64,000 bases of DNA from Arenicola marina (GCA_964019135.1 OZ025265.1:62001-126000), one strand, 5' to 3'. Positions 12,205-24,425 are shown, counted from the stretch's first letter. The notes: generated by a model not told the origin, from the sequence alone. Numbers and translations: made by a program.

Positions 12205-12829
12205 CGAAAAAAGATCCAGAATATATTGCTTTAATATCTCGATCAACTTTAAACCAATCTACGTCGAGCATTTTAGCCAATCATCGTTGAGATGATCACG
12301 TTGATATTGTTTGCATCATGACAGTTATAAACTTAAGCGTGGCTTGTATGCATTACGTTATGAATGATGTTCTAACGGTAAGCTCACCAGGTGGCGATAG
12401 CGATAAGCGTTGAGTCGGTTAGTACGCGGTATGCATAATAAAGAACAGATACACAAACGTCTTCTCTATATCGCAGATCATGGTCATGGGTTCGACCCAG
12501 GCGGTTCATCGACCAATTCACCCCAGGTGTGCACAAACAACGGCCTCGTGGCTTCATTCAGCGAGTATATTGCCTCTCAAAGCGAGGTATAATACGCAAT
12601 GTACATGTTAAGGACCAACTTATACCTTCACGTTTCGGGAACAGTAGACTTGGTCAGAGAATACCCGTGTCACTGTCAATTCGTAACAGATACTGATACT
12701 AGGCTTGCGCCTCCTAATGCTTTCCGAATACAATGTGTTTTTTAGGATATACTCTTGACATTATCCTTGACATAATACACAATTGTCATATAATAGAAAT
12801 AGAATATTGCTTATGACTAATAGAATGAT
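12205..12829. repeat. left part of segmental duplicate A
   Basis: Matches 45,513-45,858 in the same orientation (for example GTTCTAACGGTAAGCTC, GTGGCGATAGCGATAA, CTCTTGACATTATCC, CATAATACACAA). Locus B carries two LINE fragments immediately after this block that locus A lacks. Confidence 0.75.
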
Positions 12830-13435
12830 TATTGCCATAAACCATCCCTAGTGGCAGTATATGCGACAACTCCCGCTGAGTCACTTGCGATAAATGGCGA
12901 GTCCTTGGAGTCCTTGGTGTCGCGCTGTGTATCGAACAGCTGATGGCAGCTAACACGAGGTCCAGGCACCGAGCACCCCCAACAACACCTAGTCTGATAG
13001 AAGGAAAATCCACATAATCATCCGTCATTACTTGATCCAGGTATATTATTGACTTGATTGGCTCCGATACATCAGCATGTACAAATCAAAGCGATATCGA
13101 CCTGTGACATTTAGGGCCACAATAATATCTGAATCTCCTCACATGATTCGTGCTCAGCGGTTTAGGAATTGCACTGATTTATTATGTAGCGAGTGATAGG
13201 CATGAGTCATACGCGAGTGATGCTAAAACAATGGTTTTGCCCTAGCACGGCACTACCATGAGTGTCCTGGGTGAGGGTATCAGGTTTGTCATGTTGATGG
13301 AGAATCGCGACACACCGACATTCACGAAATGTTGTATCAATAATGGTGACATGGATAAATGCGCTCAAGATATAAATGACTCAAGACAAGACAATAAATG
13401 GTTATTTGTGCACAGATACTGAACAATCTAATTAT
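12830..13435 (-). other. conserved block downstream of vWA exon, locus A
   Basis: Strongly similar to 47,985-48,585 in locus B. On the minus strand both give the readings TDDYVDFPSIRLGVVGGARC and SEPIKSIIYLDQ, but locus A has an in-frame stop (TGA after RSISL) and lacks an insert of about 75 bp present in B. It may be a decayed terminal exon or a 3' untranslated region. No known domain. Confidence 0.4.
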
Positions 13436-13444
13436 TATGAAGAT

Positions 13445-14173
13445 TTGGCGCAAGTGCCCCCAGGCAAGCCCGCTTCTCTAGGGGCACAACGGTAACAATG
13501 TTAAAATCCTTCGACGTTAGTAGGCAATCGACTGTAGCTTTTATTATAATGCGAGCGCGTACAATAATAGTGCTTACGTTTTCTATATACCTTGTTCTAT
13601 CTTCTGACATCAAGAAAGTGTGTCAACACTAGATTGTTCCAGTCATATTTTCGCGAACAAATGTTGGAGCATGCGACTTTTCCCTACCAACCGCCATGTG
13701 TATGCAGCGCCACCTGGCGAATCCCGCCACCATTTGAACCATATGTAGCCTGGGTCTCAAACTTTATAACAGTCAATGACCTGTGAAAGAGGGCGCTGCT
13801 GTTGTCCCTAAGTTCAAAGTGAGCGACTGACAAGGCCCTCTAGCGGAGAGTCATATGCTAACGGAGAGGAGGAACCAACTCGCATTCACAGGGACCGACA
13901 TCCGCCAAAAACAAATATAGCGGATGGCTGGTCGGGAACAGTTGTGTGCTCCAACATTTCTTCGCGAAAATATAATCGAAACAACCTAATGTCGACACAC
14001 TTTATTGATCTCAGATGATAGAACAAGGTAAATAGAATACGTAAACACTATGATTGTTCGAGGACACATTATAATAAAAGCTACAGTCGATTCCCTACTA
14101 ACGTCGAAGGATTTTAACATTGTTACCGTTGTGCCCCTAGAGAAGCGGGCTTGCCTGGGGGCACTTGCGCCAA
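13445..14173. mobile_element. non-autonomous Mutator-like (MULE) TIR element
   Basis: A 729-bp element with terminal inverted repeats of about 229 bp. It begins TTGGCGCAAG and ends CTTGCGCCAA, and the outer roughly 110 bp of the arms are nearly perfect. It is flanked by a 9-bp direct repeat TATGAAGAT (13,436-13,444 and 14,174-14,182). The paralogous site in locus B (around 48,585-48,605) has one uninterrupted copy, TATGAATAT. Long TIRs with a 9-bp target duplication are the hallmark of the Mutator superfamily. The 260-bp interior has no coding capacity, so it must have been moved by a transposase elsewhere. Confidence 0.85.
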
Positions 14174-14356
14174 TATGAAGATATGATATTCCACAAATAT
14201 CGGTCCTAATTCAGTTGACCAATAGGAATTGTTTTCTACCAGCTGTTTTCTACATGTGGTTCATAAGATCGTTAATTGATTATTTGATCTTGATTTGACT
14301 CATTCTCTGTCCGGTATGTGCAGCAATTTATTCACTGGTTGTTCAATATTACTTAC

Positions 14357-14938
14357 TTGTCGGAGTTATGTCGCAGATCAACGCGACCGTTTGCGCTAAA
14401 AGGGGAGTGAGATCCGAGAAGCGTTTCGCGGTGAGCACGGGCCGCGTTGCAATATCAGATAAGAGACCCAGGTCAACCTTATCGGTCACGCCTATACCGA
14501 TGATGGTAATGCCGGCTTGCCTTGCCATCTCGGCCTCTGGCCGGGTGAGGTTTTTCTCCAGGTTAGGTATGCCGTCTGAGAGAAGTACCAGGATGTTAGG
14601 TGCATCCGGCCGGTCGCCGCGCTGCTCATTAAACACTTCCCGGTGTGCCTTGCGCAGACCATCGGCCATGTTGGTATCACCACGATCGTAGCCAAAGTTA
14701 CGGACGCGAGCAGCCATGTCATCGGCATTGGTGGTGTGTCTCAAATAGAATTCGACGCGTGCAAACTTGCTATAGACGACGGCGCCCAATCGAATGCTGT
14801 TCAGACTGATCACTAACTGAGGGTCCTGCATAACGGCTCCTACAAAGTTGAGCATTCTGCGCCAATTACCCGGATCGTCTTGATTTATGCTGCCGCTGGC
14901 GTCAATAACAAACGTCAAATCTGCCTTGCTGATGCATC
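14357..14938 (-). CDS. vWA-domain exon of gene A (transmembrane-EGF-vWA protein)
   Basis: A complete von Willebrand A module in one 582-bp exon. The acceptor TTTTTGTAG precedes position 14,938 and the donor GTAAGT begins at 14,356. Both junctions are phase 1. The reading opens CISKADLTFVIDASGSIN, carrying the MIDAS motif DxSxS (DASGS), continues with GDTNMADGL (the MIDAS threonine loop) and VLLSDG (the MIDAS aspartate), and ends LAQTVALICDITPT. Cysteines at both ends probably pair to close the module. vWA domains bind ligands through a divalent metal ion outside the cell. No stops or frameshifts. Upstream exons are EGF modules at 15.8 and 16.6 kb. The exon is about 85% similar by eye to that of gene B. 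Confidence 0.88.
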
Positions 14939-15488
14939 CTACAAAAATCAAACGAGTCATGTTATAAGCAACTCATATATCACAAGAACAAACACCGATG
15001 TAACTATCGATATTTCATACACGTCATAAAACGAACTTATGCTGTAAGCAACGCATATATCACAAGAAAATACGTATTGTTTGTGATAAACCGGTTAGCA
15101 ATGATTTATCTTTCGATACATCACACACGTCATAAAATCATAAGCGTCCCACACCATCACAGCATCGTCGTGTGTATCTCACCTTCCTTATCCGATATTG
15201 ATCCGATAAATACTACCCTATTGTAGAGTTTTCGTTGCTCGAGCAAATATAACTACAAATATATTTCACGATCGGTTTGACGACACCGCTTTTTATTTCT
15301 TTCCACGTCCGTCACCGCTAACTCTCACAATTAGACACATCAGACACATGCCCTTGGCAGCCAGACACCGAACAGGCACAACACGATGCCGGCGCAAGCA
15401 AATCATGCAGAGATCAACTGCCGGACCCGGCAGCGACCAACACAGCTCAAACTACGAAGACTACACTATAAACTTCATGGGTCAACAT

Positions 15489-15738
15489 GAGCCTGCTCGA
15501 TAGTTCAGTGGGCTAGAGCGCTCGAATTGAGTGCCCTGGCCACCTGAGAGCTTAACGGCATGTGAATCGATGGTTTGAACCCCGCTGTTGCCATGTCTGT
15601 GTGGTCGCAGGATAAAGATCCCATGTCTTTCTTCGCAACGAGTAGGGAGTTACCCCCGGGGACATGGCTCCACTCTCCCTTTCTTCTCTCACTGAGGTGA
15701 TATTACCAAAAGTGATTAAAGCGTCCTAAATAATCTAC
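15489..15738 (+). mobile_element. tRNA-derived SINE, family 1 (copy 2, locus A)
   Basis: A box TAGTTCAGTGG at 15,501-15,511, B box GGTTTGAACCC at 15,572-15,582, then the family body with AAGATCCCATGTC and CCCCGGGGACATGG. It sits in the intron between the vWA and EGF exons. The same insertion is at the equivalent place in locus B, so it predates the duplication. Confidence 0.85.
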
Positions 15739-15753
15739 AAATCATAGGCCTAC

Positions 15754-15879
15754 CGTGACAGTTGTGTCCGTCCTCAGAAAATGTTCGACCGGGCTGAGTA
15801 CACTCGCAGATGTAAGACCCCAAGGTGTTGATACAGCGATCCCCACATCCTCCGTTGTGGTCAGCACACTCATCGATGT
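15754..15879 (-). CDS. calcium-binding EGF-like exon of gene A (proximal to vWA)
   Basis: A 126-bp phase-1 exon: acceptor CCCGCAG before 15,879 and donor GTAGGC after 15,754. It encodes [15 protein letters not shown], then [15 protein letters not shown] and DGHNCH, so six cysteines with the D-I/V-D-E-C calcium-binding start and the Gly-Ser-Tyr turn. Extracellular spacer module; it splices in phase to the vWA exon and to the upstream EGF exon. Intact. Confidence 0.9.
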
Positions 15880-16339
15880 CTGCGGGTCGAAAGCAATGTT
15901 CTGATTTAGACACATGAAGACTAAATTGGGCAAGAAAAATTCTCACCCTCAACGTAACTTTTAAAGTGCCTTTTTAAAGGTTGCTGTGCAATTGTATGCC
16001 GTTTCAAGTTCAAGTTCAAGATGTTGATGTACTGCGATGCTTATATCATGGCAATGCAATAGTTACAGTCTGACCGCTTATGGTGATCTAACTATTGTTC
16101 TCCTGCCATCTACGTCTTGCCATTTCAGATTACAAATATTGTAAAAACATATTCGTACACCGGAAGTTATGTAGCTGCATTTTCTGGCATGCTTTCTGTT
16201 ATTAATGAATAATATACAGTCGTCATACATGATACAATGGAGCTCTTCCAACTGACGGTTTGCGGTCATGAAGTTATTGTTATTAAAATAGGCTGGATAC
16301 ACGGTCGTCTAATATAAATGGCAGCATCTCATAAACCAT

Positions 16340-16512
16340 TTCCGAAATTATACGAAGTAACACTTCATCTCAATTCTTTCAACTAAGAGTATCAAACGCC
16401 TTTTCTAAGTCTACCAATAACAAGATCAGATACGAGTCTAGTGTGTCCTCCTATACATCTTTATCTTTTCAGTATACCCTTTTGACCAAAGCTAATAGCT
16501 TCGTGGATGATG
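16340..16512 (-). pseudogene. L1/Tx1 LINE reverse transcriptase fragment in intron
   Basis: The minus-strand translation gives LILLLVDLEKAFDTLS, the RT motif with the first catalytic aspartate region, preceded by QKGYTEKIKMYRRTH, equivalent to QKGF..R.IGENTR in the other LINEs here. Stops on both sides show it is old. It lies in the intron between the two EGF exons. Confidence 0.65.
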
Positions 16513-16574
16513 TATTTTCATTTCATATAACAACCCCCCTTCCTAGCTACAATGCTAACATGTGGTGCATTTAC

Positions 16575-16700
16575 CTGTGCATGTGTGTCCGTTATTGGCT
16601 AGCCTCAGTCCGGGATTGAGACAGTCACACAAGTAGGATCCCACCGTGTTAATGCAGTGATCTTCACAACCACCGTTGTTAACATCACATTCGTTGACAT
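16575..16700 (-). CDS. calcium-binding EGF-like exon of gene A (distal from vWA)
   Basis: A 126-bp phase-1 exon with acceptor ACCTTCAG before 16,700 and donor GTAAAT after 16,575. The reading is (D)VNECDVNNGGCEDHC, INTVGSYLCDCLNPG, then GHTCT: six cysteines and a calcium-binding N terminus. Splicing of the transmembrane exon at 20.3 kb to this exon would make GAT (Asp) at the junction, giving D-V-N-E-C, exactly what a calcium-binding EGF needs. Confidence 0.88.
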
Positions 16701-16980
16701 CTGAAGGTAAACACGGACGTTATAGACTGTTTGTAACCGCATATTTTACACGTTACATGCTGTAGTTTGCAGTCCTGCTTCTAGATAGACTGATAGTAGG
16801 TTGTACTGCCAGATAAAGTAATATGATGGAGTTTGTGCTTCCAGATATATATTATATAATTTGTACTAAGACCAAAAGACAGCAATTACACACGATAGTC
16901 TATGTTGCGACCTTGTCCGCATAGTTTCAGCCAATCGGTTTCGCAGTGTACCATGCGGCATTGAACGGCATCAATAGGGT

Positions 16981-17272
16981 CTGTAAGTGACATCACAGAC
17001 AGCGCGCGCTCACCTCTAGCGAATTCGGTTTTGGGTACATGACACTTCCACGCCCCATATACAAAGCATGTAATGGCGTGAAACGCTTAGAAAACCCGCG
17101 TGTTTCGATTCAAAACTAGTATGAGTATGAAGGTACACCCCCAAAAATTTAGTCCGTGTGGTTTTCCGTATGGTATGAGACCCCTAGGAAAGTATAGGGA
17201 CCCGCCGAAGCGTTGTACCCAGAATAGATGTTTCTAGATGTGAGCGCGCGCTGTCTGTTGAGTCGCTTACAT
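16981..17272. repeat. inverted repeat with GCGCGC cores
   Basis: Arms of about 60 bp (16,981-17,040 and 17,213-17,272) face each other; the core CAGACAGCGCGCGCTCAC at 16,996-17,013 has a perfect partner at 17,240-17,257. The spacer is about 170 bp. Probably a small fold-back or TIR element; no target duplication found. Confidence 0.7.
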
Positions 17273-17299
17273 ACTACATGCATAAATATTATTAACAAA

Positions 17300-18355
17300 C
17301 CACTCTTATTGTTTTACCGCTTTTCCGTGAAACACGCTCCAATCTTTAGTTTTCAGCCGTCATGGAATTATTGTGGTCCGTACCAATCTCTGCCACATAT
17401 GGCACAAAGAAAGTTACATATTTAGTCAGCTACAAATCATGGAAATTATGAGGTAGGATTCATTGTAATGGCGTAAGCTGCGCACGAAAAGTACCTTTCC
17501 GTCAACGCTTTTTCAGGTCGTATCGGTTGTGTTCATAATCCTAAAATGGCATCTATTTACGTGTTCTGTGCGTTGCCACGAAAACCGTCGAAATGTTCAA
17601 CCAAGCATTCAGAAGATTTGCGTGGAGATAAGTTGTGTTAATGAACAGGTCCAAAAAAATTCATCCCCCTTCAAAAAGAACTCAAAACCCACCCACATGT
17701 GCTGTGGTTACGTGTGCAGGGTTCTCACTTGTACAGACATTGCTTCCTTGAGTAATTAAATCTGCGACAAGTCTGTTTACAAACAAAATGATACCTTCGT
17801 GAAATGACACAGCACCTTCCCTCCTCTCCCCACTCCCGAAACGCCCACATAACCGTGATATATATAGTATAGTATATATAGTCTGTAGTTCCGGACAGAC
17901 CGATATGACGACGCTGATACAGACAGACAGACCAAAATTATCACTATCAATAACAATTTATGATGAAATGTTATCCACAGAGTTTGAACCAATCGGTTTT
18001 GCATATTTTATATTTGAAACAACACAAGCTATGGTAATAATGATATTTACCCTGAATCATGCCGAATATTATGATCGTTCATGACAACATATACCATACA
18101 ACCTCTCGTTTGTATTACAACATTACACTGCAAATCCGATGCACGACGTTCTCATCTCAACCACAAGGAGAGCCATGATGACAGTGCTCGGATTCACTAA
18201 ATGCTGAGCGCAATCCGAATTTGATTAAATTAACTTCACGGCGCAGTCGATGATGGCAAGAGCTGTTACGTTCTTAGCGGCAACCCGCTCTATAAACGCA
18301 AATTTTCAGAGAACCCCCCGCCCCCAGTCGCAAGTTTTTTAATATCCGCTCTATA
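17300..18355. other. intron or intergenic, nothing recognised
   Basis: Within the presumed first intron of gene A. Short open frames only; no domain or repeat family recognised. Confidence 0.45.
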
Positions 18356-19140
18356 GGGGTGTCCCCCTCCCCTAACTTAGGTCTTTCCCCTCCATCAACT
18401 TTAAGTGTATCCCCTCCTCAAACTTTAGGCGTCTCTCCTCCTCTAACTTGGGGTCTCTCTCCTTCCCTGACTTGGGTGTCTCCCCTCCCCTAACTTTGAT
18501 GTCTTCCCTCCCTAACTTAGGGTCTATTCCCTCCCAAACTTAGGGTCTTTTCCATCCCTTAACTTGGGGACTACCCCAACTTCGGGTGTCTCACCTCCTT
18601 CAGCTTGGGTGTCTCCGCTTGCCTAACTTGGGGTGTTTTCCCTCCCCTAACTTAGTTGTTTCCCCAACCCTAATTTGGGGTGTCTCCCCTCCCCTCACTT
18701 GGAGTGTCTCCCCTCCCTTAACTTAGGTGTCCCCCCCCCTAACTTAAGTATTTCCCCTCCCCTAACTTTAAGTGTATCCCCTGCTCAAACTTTGGGTGTC
18801 GGTCCTCCCCTAACTTGGGGTGTCTCTCCTTCCCTGACTGGGGTGTCTCCCCTCCCTGTCCTAACTTGGGGTGTCTCCCCTCCCCTAACTTTGATGTCTT
18901 CCCTCCCTAAATTAGGATCTCTCCCCTCCCAAACTTAGGGAATCTCAACCCCCTAACTTGGGGTGTCTCCCCTCTCCCAACTTGGGGGTGTCTCCGCTTG
19001 CCTAACTTGGGGTGTCTCCCCTCCCCTAACTTATGGTGTCTCCCCTCCCCTAACGTATGGTGTCTCCCCTCCCCTAACTTTGGGTTTCTGCTCTCCCATA
19101 ATTTAGGGGGTCTCCCCTACCCCAAAACTCTTCTTCTTCC
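18356..19140. repeat. C-rich degenerate minisatellite
   Basis: About 30 imperfect units of 22-28 bp, around TCTCCCCTCCCCTAACTTGG. The spacing drifts, so open frames such as 18,675-18,938 are by-products. The G-rich complement is on the sense strand of gene A. Confidence 0.85.
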
Positions 19141-19149
19141 TTCAAATTG

Positions 19150-19505
19150 AAAGGGTTCTTCGCTGTGGTCGCGCAATGGTCTGTCAACCACACGGTAATG
19201 TTATTATAAAGACTGTGTTAAACTTGTTATACAGTTTGTATTGGCGCAATGGCCTGTCAACCACGCGGTAATGCAATTATAAAGAATGCGTTAAACTTGT
19301 TATATAGTTTGTATTGACGCAATGGCGTGTAATCCACGCGGTAATGTAATTATAATGACTGCATTAAACTTGTTATACAGTTTGTAATGGCGCAATGGCC
19401 TGTCAACCACGCGGTAATGCAATTATAAAGACTGCGTTAAACCTGTTATACAGTTTGTATTGGCGCATTGACCTGTCAACCACGCGGTAATATACTAATA
19501 AAGAT
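19150..19505. repeat. 73-bp tandem repeat, five copies
   Basis: The unit starts CGCAATGGCCTGTCAACCAC and continues with GCGGTAATGCAATTATAAAG; copies begin near 19,172, 19,245, 19,318, 19,390 and 19,463. Divergence between copies is a few percent to 10%. Confidence 0.88.
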
Positions 19506-19559
19506 GTTAAAAATGTGTTTAAACAGTTTTCTGCTTCATTTCTGTGAGTGCACCATCAT

Positions 19560-19745
19560 ATTCGCTTAATGTTCTGGGAAGGTTTGCTCGTAATATTCAA
19601 AAAACATTCTCCTAATATTTTCCGAATATTCCGCGAATATTCCCCAAAAAACATTCCCCGAATATTAAGAAAACTTTCCTAAAAAACATTCCTGGAATGT
19701 TTTCCGAATACTCCCGTAACATTGGCGGAATATTCGGAGAATATT
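19560..19745. repeat. dyad-rich cluster of GAATATTC-like motifs
   Basis: More than ten occurrences of AATATTC/GAATATT and ACATTCC/GGAATGT, many paired as self-complementary octamers (CGAATATTCGG). No fixed period. Confidence 0.65.
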
Positions 19746-19827
19746 ATTTTGTTACCTGGACGTGTAGTCTGCTTAACTGTACTGTAAAATTGGATCCTGC
19801 CGTGACTGATGTTAAGAGCAGCGTCCT

Positions 19828-20055
19828 AGTCAATATGTACATGATGGTCCCATGTGGGCCCCACGTGGGCTGCGCGATGGGTCCCATCATTTTGGCCGCG
19901 GGTTTTAAATGGGTCCCACATGGCACCCACTTAAAGCCCAGTTCCAATTTAAAACCCGCGGCCAAAATGAGGTGGGTCCCAGGTGGGCAGCCCAGATGGG
20001 ACCCATCGCGCAGCCCACGTGGGGCCCACATGGGACCATCATGTACATGTTGACT
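19828..20055. mobile_element. 228-bp near-perfect palindrome (fold-back or MITE-like)
   Basis: Outer arms of about 60 bp (from AGTCAATATGTACATGATGG on the left to CATGTACATGTTGACT on the right) are almost perfect complements, and inner arms (TTTTGGCCGCGGGTTTTAAA and its complement) continue the stem. Only about 60 bp in the middle are partly unpaired. GGGCCC and CCCATG motifs dominate. No target duplication is clear. It lies 200 bp from the gene A first exon. Confidence 0.8.
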
Positions 20056-20276
20056 GGGGTGCGGAGCCCTAGACGCTGGGGAAGTGTTCTAGACAACCGC
20101 GCTTCTCGGCAGAACACTGCAATTGAATATAAATGGCTTGCCATTTATTACTCCTAACGCTTGAAGTGTCTCTTCTGGCCTACGACAGCGGTATTATAAT
20201 AGTGCAGCGTGCGGAGCGCCACAGTGCGGCGAAGTTTGTTAACATATATATGGAGAATAAATGTGCCTATAACCAC

Positions 20277-20583
20277 CTTCCACAGTGCTCTGTGCTCCAC
20301 GGCCGACGGTGAAATAATAGGCGACGAATCCAGTGGCACAGACCCCCAGTGTGACGAGAATTGCGATCGAGATCAGCGCCACCAATCGTCTGCCCTGCAA
20401 CCGTTGACGAGCAGATGACGTCACGCGTGAAGCAGACGTGTCTGGCTTGCGGCGGTCCAGTTCGGTATACACGTGCACCGCTTTGGCCACATTAACGTAG
20501 TCAGCCTCATCAGACTGCGGGTCGTGCATATAAATACCGGCGACCGGTGAATTTCCTGCTGGCGGCACAGCCATCCTGTCCAA
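20277..20583 (-). CDS. N-terminal transmembrane exon of gene A (type II membrane protein)
   Basis: It starts at MDRMAVPPAGNSPVAG (20,583). A cytoplasmic tail of about 65 residues has two Tyr motifs of YxxPhi type (YVNV and YTEL) and a basic stop (RQRLQGRR), followed by one hydrophobic helix LVALISIAILVTLGVCATGF and VAYYF. There is no signal peptide, so a type II topology with the C terminus outside is expected. A donor GTGGTT begins at 20,276, giving a phase-1 junction that fits the EGF exon at 16.6 kb. The same donor is kept in gene B. The start is chosen because the homologous copies share the NSPVAGIY segment shortly after it. Confidence 0.75.
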
Positions 20584-21002
20584 TTCGAGACAGCTCCTGT
20601 GGAGAGTCTTAACGCTTCGACTTACACCCGACGTATGACACGCTGGCCCAGCACTTCAATCACTGGGTTGAAGAACTTCCTGCTTGTGTCAGCGTCAACC
20701 ATGCAGAGAGGGCCAGAAACAGGCCGTGTGCCAAGTATTTATGTGGCTGGCTGAAGATAAATTACGCAACAGAAAAAGAGTAGCAAAGCGAACAGGTTAG
20801 AAGATGTAAAGTCATATGAAGACATATGGAAAGAGTTGCATGGCTGCAGTGTAGAGGAGATATCTTATAGCGACCCCATTAACTAACACTCAAATAGTTC
20901 TATGCGCAGTTATGAAGCCAATTCTGACTTGGCTGAAGTGGGTAAATATATCTGAAATATTCGCTAAACTGTGCAAGTGCCGACTTTGTCATTTCTGTTA
21001 CA
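20584..21002. other. upstream region of gene A first exon
   Basis: Duplicated at 21,947-22,430 and 50,494-50,935 (shared CGACTTACACCC, ACGTATGACACGCTGGC, CATTAACTAACACTCAAATA). It probably contains the 5' UTR and promoter of the transmembrane gene, but no TATA or initiator can be assigned. Confidence 0.5.
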
Positions 21003-21155
21003 CTGTACTCCACTGTACTCTGTACAATGTACTCCACTGTACTCTGTACAATGTACTCCACTGTACTCTGTACAATGTAGTCCACTGTACTCTTACAATG
21101 TAGTCCACTGTACTCTGTACAATGTACCCCACTGTACAATGTACACTGTACATAC
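21003..21155. repeat. 24-bp repeat ACTCCACTGTACTCTGTACA
   Basis: About six copies of a 24-bp unit, rich in GTAC and partly self-complementary (TGTACA). A shorter version is at 50,934-50,990 and 51,233-51,290. Confidence 0.88.
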
Positions 21156-21208
21156 ATTATTCCTTTACGGAACTATCAATTTGCACCATTCCATATTGGG
21201 GACTTTTA

Positions 21209-22504
<1,296 letters not shown>

Positions 22505-22785
22505 CTGTGTTGGTTACTCGGACACGGGGACGGGGACGGGAATGGGAACGCAGACGGGACGAGGCGGGGGCGGGGACGGGGACCGGGACGGGGGCCGGGA
22601 TGATGACGGGATGGACGGGGTCGGGGACGGGGACGGGGACGGGGATGGACGGGTACGGGGCAGGGGCCGAGGACGTTGACGGAGACGCGGATGGACGGGG
22701 ACGACTGTGGTAACGGGGACGGAGACGGACGGAGACGGGGTCGGGGACGGGGACGGGGCAGGGGCCGGGGACGTGGATGAATATA
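22505..22785. repeat. GGGGAC hexanucleotide array (array 2)
   Basis: Degenerate (GGGGAC)n with GGGGCC, GGACGG and GGGGAT variants, preceded by the same leader (CCATTCCATATTGGGGAG) as the other arrays. Confidence 0.92.
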
Positions 22786-23009
22786 GGGACTTCAACTTTT
22801 AATGTTCAACATATTTGTTTTGTGTTAACTTTGCGATAAGCTCTACCCTATCTACCGGACAGTCTCACATATCGAACGTGATCCGTTCAGCCCCATCTCA
22901 TGGCCCGGCCTGTCTTATGTCCATGCACCTTCATGCACACTGGGGCCTAAAACATCAGTTATGTTCAGTTCAGCGACACCCACCCACAAAAAAGTCATTT
23001 GTTAGTAAA
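22786..23009. other. intergenic, nothing recognised
   Basis: No feature recognised. Confidence 0.4.
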
Positions 23010-23290
23010 CCCAGCCCAGCTAACACAAAAACGTTATTTTGACGACATAGTAACGATACAAATTGGTTTCGGAAACGTTTTCAAAAAACGTTATAATTGC
23101 GTTATTTTGTAGAGGTGTTCTAACGTTTTTAAAACGTTTTCGTAAAACGTTATCATTACCTTTTTTAACGTTTTAGGAACGTTTTTTAAACGATATAAAA
23201 CGTTTATTGGACGTTATAAAACGTTGGACGTTATAAAACGTTTATTGGACGTTATAAAACTTGCATTGGACGTTATAAAAATTTGATTTT
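23010..23290. repeat. AACGTT-motif cluster
   Basis: About 15 occurrences of the self-complementary AACGTT inside AAAACGTTTT or GGACGTTATAAAACGT contexts; the last third is a regular tandem of about 24 bp (TTATTGGACGTTATAAAACG). It begins after CCCAGCTAACACAAAAACG, a start shared by several dispersed repeats in invertebrate genomes. Confidence 0.7.
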
Positions 23291-23699
23291 GCAGTGGTTT
23301 TTATGCATTTCATAACGGTAATGAAATGAATGTAATATTAATTCTATGTCACGCGAGGAAAAAGAAATTCATGCAACAACAATTTAGTTCAGTGCAAAGG
23401 CTCTTTATTGCTGAATTAAATGCAATAAATCTGTTTAAATCAGGCGGAGGTATCTGGAACAAGAACGTTAAGCAGGGTAAATATATGAGGTTTAATTGGA
23501 ACTCTCCTGACAGATTGTAAGTACAACTTAACTTACGTGTAGACAAACAAACTATCCAGTACATACATGAATGTGTCTTACTTGACTGGGAAGCGAAAAA
23601 ATATGGTTGTGCTCGACCGCGAAAGATATCACCATAAGTTCGGATAAAGTTTGCCTGCCCACCCAAGGAGCAGATATGAGCACATAGCACACTTTTCGT
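23291..23699. other. intergenic, nothing recognised
   Basis: Short open frames only. Confidence 0.4.
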
Positions 23700-24040
23700 C
23701 GATGGAATGATACTTCATGCTAAACACCTTATTATTTCAAGTGGGATTTCGTAAGCAATTGGGATTTGAATGAAATGTTTTCATGTTTCAAATCTGGCCC
23801 GTGTCACTTATTTCCATTGGGTTTCTCATATTCTTTGAGACCCGGGCCTTGATATCAAGGCCTGGCTCGGTGTGGGCCTTCAGGAAAAGCTGTAAATACG
23901 CCGACCCGGGCCTTGATATCAAGGCCCGGGTCGGAGGATCGAGATGCGTTTCGGAGCCACAATGTATCCAGCCCAAGCCACTTCACCTCTCTGCAGGTGG
24001 CCTGCCGTTATCAGCCTATTAAGTTAAGTACCACTGCCCT
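23700..24040 (+). repeat. dispersed element with 34-bp palindrome (copy 1)
   Basis: Contains GGGCCTTGATATCAAGGCCC twice; at 23,901-23,934 the palindrome extends to a perfect 34 bp. The portion 23,730-23,940 recurs as its reverse complement at 39,905-40,130, while 23,955-24,040 recurs in direct orientation at 39,705-39,790, so the two parts have been rearranged relative to each other. Confidence 0.8.
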
Positions 24041-24275
24041 TTCGCCCCGCTCCCCGTCGGTGTATGTGCGACCTGGTCGCCGATTAAGTTGGCGGCTGGG
24101 GGAGAGCGGTGGAGGAGGGGGGTGGATGGCGGGGGCGGCGGGTAGGGGTGTTTGTGCAGGGCCTTGGTCAGTTGGGCGATTAAGTCGATACAGGGTGTTA
24201 ATTGAGTGGTTCCAGTTAAGCGGTTTAACATTCGATCGCGGTGGTCGCCGGTCGACATGGCGGGGAGGCCATTTT

Positions 24276-24425
24276 TATGGCGAAAATCACCATCATGTCG
24301 GTTAGTTCTGTTTGTTATGGCGAAAATCGCCATCATGTGAGTCAGTCCTGTTTGTTATGGCGAAAATCGCCATCATGTCGGTCAGTTCTGTTTGTTATGG
24401 CGAAAATCGCCATCATGTGACTGCT
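24276..24425. repeat. 40-bp tandem repeat with ATGGCGAAAATCGCCAT dyad, four copies
   Basis: Four units with CATCATGTCGGTCAGTTCTG and the 17-bp dyad ATGGCGAAAATCGCCAT, each able to form a 7-bp stem with a 3-base loop. Confidence 0.85.

Noticed and set aside
11996-12280. 94-residue minus-strand frame
   Set aside because: Lies within dispersed repeat R; other copies do not keep the frame.
14368-14728. Plus- and minus-strand frames overlapping the vWA exon
   Set aside because: Shadows of the vWA reading; only the 582-bp frame has domain motifs and flanking splice sites.
19697-20157. Open frames of 79-118 residues on both strands
   Set aside because: They are readings through the 228-bp palindrome, which explains matching frames on both strands.
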